Source of the DNA: Algoriphagus limi
GTDB taxonomy: Bacteria; Bacteroidota; Bacteroidia; Cytophagales; Cyclobacteriaceae
Assembly (NCBI RefSeq): GCF_024919275.1
Contig: NZ_JANWGH010000002.1
Location: 682,001 to 746,000, forward strand
DNA length: 64,000 nucleotides
Reading direction: 5' to 3'
The notes beneath the pieces are model-generated. The model saw only the letters and a program-made list of their open reading frames with translations, was not told the origin of the DNA and did not search any database. The translations under genes were made by a program, and so were the position numbers. The stretch's first letter is position 1; the number at the start of each line of letters is the position of its first letter. Below, one piece after another: positions 62,320 through 64,000 of this stretch.

Positions 62320-62874
62320 TTAAAATCCTCCTTCGCTTTCTGATGTAAATGCGGCCAAAGTTGGCCATTTTTGATCTTTTTCGGAAATAATCGGGTCATC
62401 TACCATCCAATCAATCTGAAGTTCAGGATCATTCCAGCTAATTCCTCCTTCACTTGGGTAATTATAATATTCAGAGCACTTGTACAGAAAAACCGCGTCT
62501 TCCAATACCGAAAATCCATGAGCAAACCCAGCAGGAACGTATAGTAAGTTGTGCTGATCGGCATCTAACACGACCGAATGAGATTGTCCATATGTAGGCG
62601 AACCTTTTCGGAGATCGACCACAACATCTAAAACTTTTCCCTGAATCACTCGAACCAATTTAGCTTGAGCGTGTGGTGGTCGCTGATAATGCAGCCCGCG
62701 AATAGTTCCTTTTACCGAAAAAGACTGATTGTCCTGTTTCCAATGAATATCAATCCCTAACTCCTGAAACCAGTCCTGCCGAAAGGATTCAAAGAAATAA
62801 CCCCGCTCATCTCGAAAGACTTTAGGATAAATTTCTACGACACCTTGGAGCTTACTTTTTCGAAATTCTGGCAT
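62320..62874 (-). CDS. rfbC: dTDP-4-dehydrorhamnose 3,5-epimerase
   Basis: Third enzyme of dTDP-L-rhamnose synthesis. From the ATG at 62874 the protein has 184 residues; the ATG 20 codons upstream adds a stretch without family character. The cupin fold shows GYFFESFRQDWFQELG, DNQSFSVKGTIRGLHYQRPP (catalytic His), VRVIQGKVLDVVVDLRKGSPTYG and LYVPAGFAHGFSVLED. It is coupled to the CpsB-like gene. rfbA, B and D are not seen here. Confidence 0.96.
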   Translation of the reverse strand: MPEFRKSKLQGVVEIYPKVFRDERGYFFESFRQDWFQELGIDIHWKQDNQSFSVKGTIRGLHYQRPPHAQAKLVRVIQGKVLDVVVDLRKGSPTYGQSHSVVLDADQHNLLYVPAGFAHGFSVLEDAVFLYKCSEYYNYPSEGGISWNDPELQIDWMVDDPIISEKDQKWPTLAAFTSESEGGF

Positions 62875-63045
62875 AGTTGAAGGATTATTGGTCAAAATAA
62901 ATATTCCCTGATAGAGTATCCTAATCAATTTCATGGAATTATCACGACCTTTGTCATGAAAGCATGAATTTTTCAGGAAGTCTAATCGGGTTCCGGGTGA
63001 ACTAAAGATAGAAGGTTCTGCTTATCTATCTAAGAAAATACAAGA

Positions 63046-64000
63046 ATGAGTAAATATTCCAGAAAACTCCAAAAATTAATTGATACAGCTCCCAAGCAAG
63101 AGAAGGCCGTTTTGGTTTCCTTGATCCGTCAAAACCAATCTGACCAGGAAGTGGAGGAACATTTGGAGGAGTTGGCATTTTTGACTGAGACACTTGGTGT
63201 AAAAGCTGTCTATCGCTTTACCCAACGTATGGAAAAGCCGGATATCCGAACTTTCATTGGGAAGGGAAAATTGGAGGAAGTGGCTGCTTATATCACCCAC
63301 TTTGGAGTAGATATGGTCATTTTTGATGATGATTTGAGTCCTTCTCAAATGAAAAATCTTGAGAATGAACTGAAGGTGAAAGTCTATGACCGCTCCTTAC
63401 TAATTTTGGATATTTTCTTAAAAAGAGCTCAAACGGCTCAGGCCAAAACGCAGGTAGAATTAGCTCGCTATCAATATCTGCTCCCACGATTGACCCGGAT
63501 GTGGACTCACTTAGAGCGTCAGCGAGGGGGAACATCTACTCGAGGTGGTGCAGGTGAAAAGGAAATTGAAACGGATAAGCGAGACATCCGAAATAAGATT
63601 TCCCTGCTCAAAGGCAAGTTGAAGCAAATCGAAAAGCAAGGTGTTACCCAACGGAAAGGCCGAAAAGGAATCGTTCGGGTAGCTTTGGTTGGTTATACCA
63701 ATGTGGGGAAAAGTACCCTCATGAATTTGATCACTAAAACTGATATTCTTGCTGAAAACAAACTTTTTGCTACGGTCGATGCAACTGTCCGAAAGGTGGT
63801 GTTGGATCAGATTCCTTTCCTGCTTTCAGACACAGTTGGATTTATCCGGAAATTGCCCACTCACTTGATTGAGTCTTTCAAATCCACCTTGGATGAGATT
63901 CGAGAAGCGGATTTATTGGTGCATGTGGTAGATATTTCCCACCCTAATTTTGAAGATCATATCGCTGTAGTCAATCAGACCCTCCGGGAAATAAATGCTG
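63046..64000 (+). CDS. hflX: GTPase HflX (3' end outside window)
   Basis: The reading frame from the ATG at 63046 stays open to the window end (318 codons). The N-terminal HflX domain shows KPDIRTFIGKGKLEEV and IFDDDLSPSQMKNLE, then the linker TRMWTHLERQRGGTSTRGGAGE, and the G domain starts with VALVGYTNVGKSTL (G1, about 209-222), ATVDATVRKV (G2) and SDTVGFI (G3). HflX splits stalled ribosomes. It is divergent from rfbC by 171 bases. Confidence 0.97.
   Translation, partial: MSKYSRKLQKLIDTAPKQEKAVLVSLIRQNQSDQEVEEHLEELAFLTETLGVKAVYRFTQRMEKPDIRTFIGKGKLEEVAAYITHFGVDMVIFDDDLSPSQMKNLENELKVKVYDRSLLILDIFLKRAQTAQAKTQVELARYQYLLPRLTRMWTHLERQRGGTSTRGGAGEKEIETDKRDIRNKISLLKGKLKQIEKQGVTQRKGRKGIVRVALVGYTNVGKSTLMNLITKTDILAENKLFATVDATVRKVVLDQIPFLLSDTVGFIRKLPTHLIESFKSTLDEIREADLLVHVVDISHPNFEDHIAVVNQTLREINA

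Noticed and set aside
1..64000. CRISPR arrays, insertion sequences, rRNA and tRNA genes, prophage
   Set aside because: No regularly spaced repeats, transposase or integrase frames, or RNA gene signatures were found by eye on either strand.

Overview
The window looks like a chromosomal segment of a Bacteroidota bacterium, most likely a Cytophagales/Cyclobacteriaceae member close to Algoriphagus (inference from gene content and order, not from a marker search). Supporting signs are a TonB-type outer-membrane beta-barrel protein with a carboxypeptidase-regulatory-like N-terminus, DUF4403, YtxJ, the coaX / outer-membrane protein / TPR / lptC / CorC-type / PpiD-type block, several TAnnTTTG promoter -7 boxes, weak Shine-Dalgarno use, and moderate-to-low GC. 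No rRNA, tRNA, CRISPR array, insertion sequence or phage gene was seen.

Layout. 1-1.8 kb: the 5' end of a NuoL/DabB-like proton-conducting subunit, divergent from a LysR regulator. 1.8-14.6 kb: an accessory stretch in which ten consecutive genes after a coiled-coil membrane protein all run on the minus strand (amidohydrolase, small membrane protein, S41 protease, MDR oxidoreductase, membrane protein, alpha/beta-hydrolase lipoprotein, PD40 protein, DUF4386 protein, second S41 protease, CPBP protease). From about 10 kb the spacers fold into long imperfect hairpins, some containing the stop codon of the preceding gene. This resembles an integron-type cassette cluster without a visible integrase and is the most unusual part of the window. 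14.9-18.8 kb: oxidative pentose phosphate genes gnd (divergent), zwf, pgl. 18.8-21.9 kb: ruvB, apbE, ZIP transporter. 22.0-28.8 kb: an acetate-type module (DUF4212 small subunit, SSS symporter, acs, a cNMP/CBS/nucleotidyltransferase protein, a DnaQ-like exonuclease). 28.8-33.6 kb: DUF4403 lipoprotein, ytxJ, outer-membrane receptor-like protein.

33.7-42.8 kb: pheS, a PliI-type lysozyme-inhibitor lipoprotein with a small membrane protein, rpiB, tatC, glyA, two small hypotheticals, an AEC transporter, an inositol-monophosphatase-family protein, rsmI, a pterin dehydratase and a DUF493 protein. 42.9-50.5 kb: envelope block on the minus strand (PpiD/SurA-like foldase, CorC/HlyC-like protein, small membrane protein, lptC, TPR protein, outer-membrane protein, coaX). 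50.6-57.3 kb: anmK, a Glu/Leu/Phe/Val dehydrogenase, an NhaD-like antiporter, tag, alr, aroE. 57.3-64 kb: DUF368, a phosphosulfolactate-synthase-like gene, a TPR protein, an SDR epimerase, a CpsB-like phosphatase, rfbC and the 5' part of hflX running off the end.

Start codons were re-evaluated gene by gene. Several genes are better started at an internal ATG than at the first possible codon (gnd, apbE, the second S41 protease, the DUF294 protein, glyA, coaX, tag, alr, rfbC), and a few appear to use TTG or GTG. All functional names are from recognition of sequence motifs by eye; no database search was possible.
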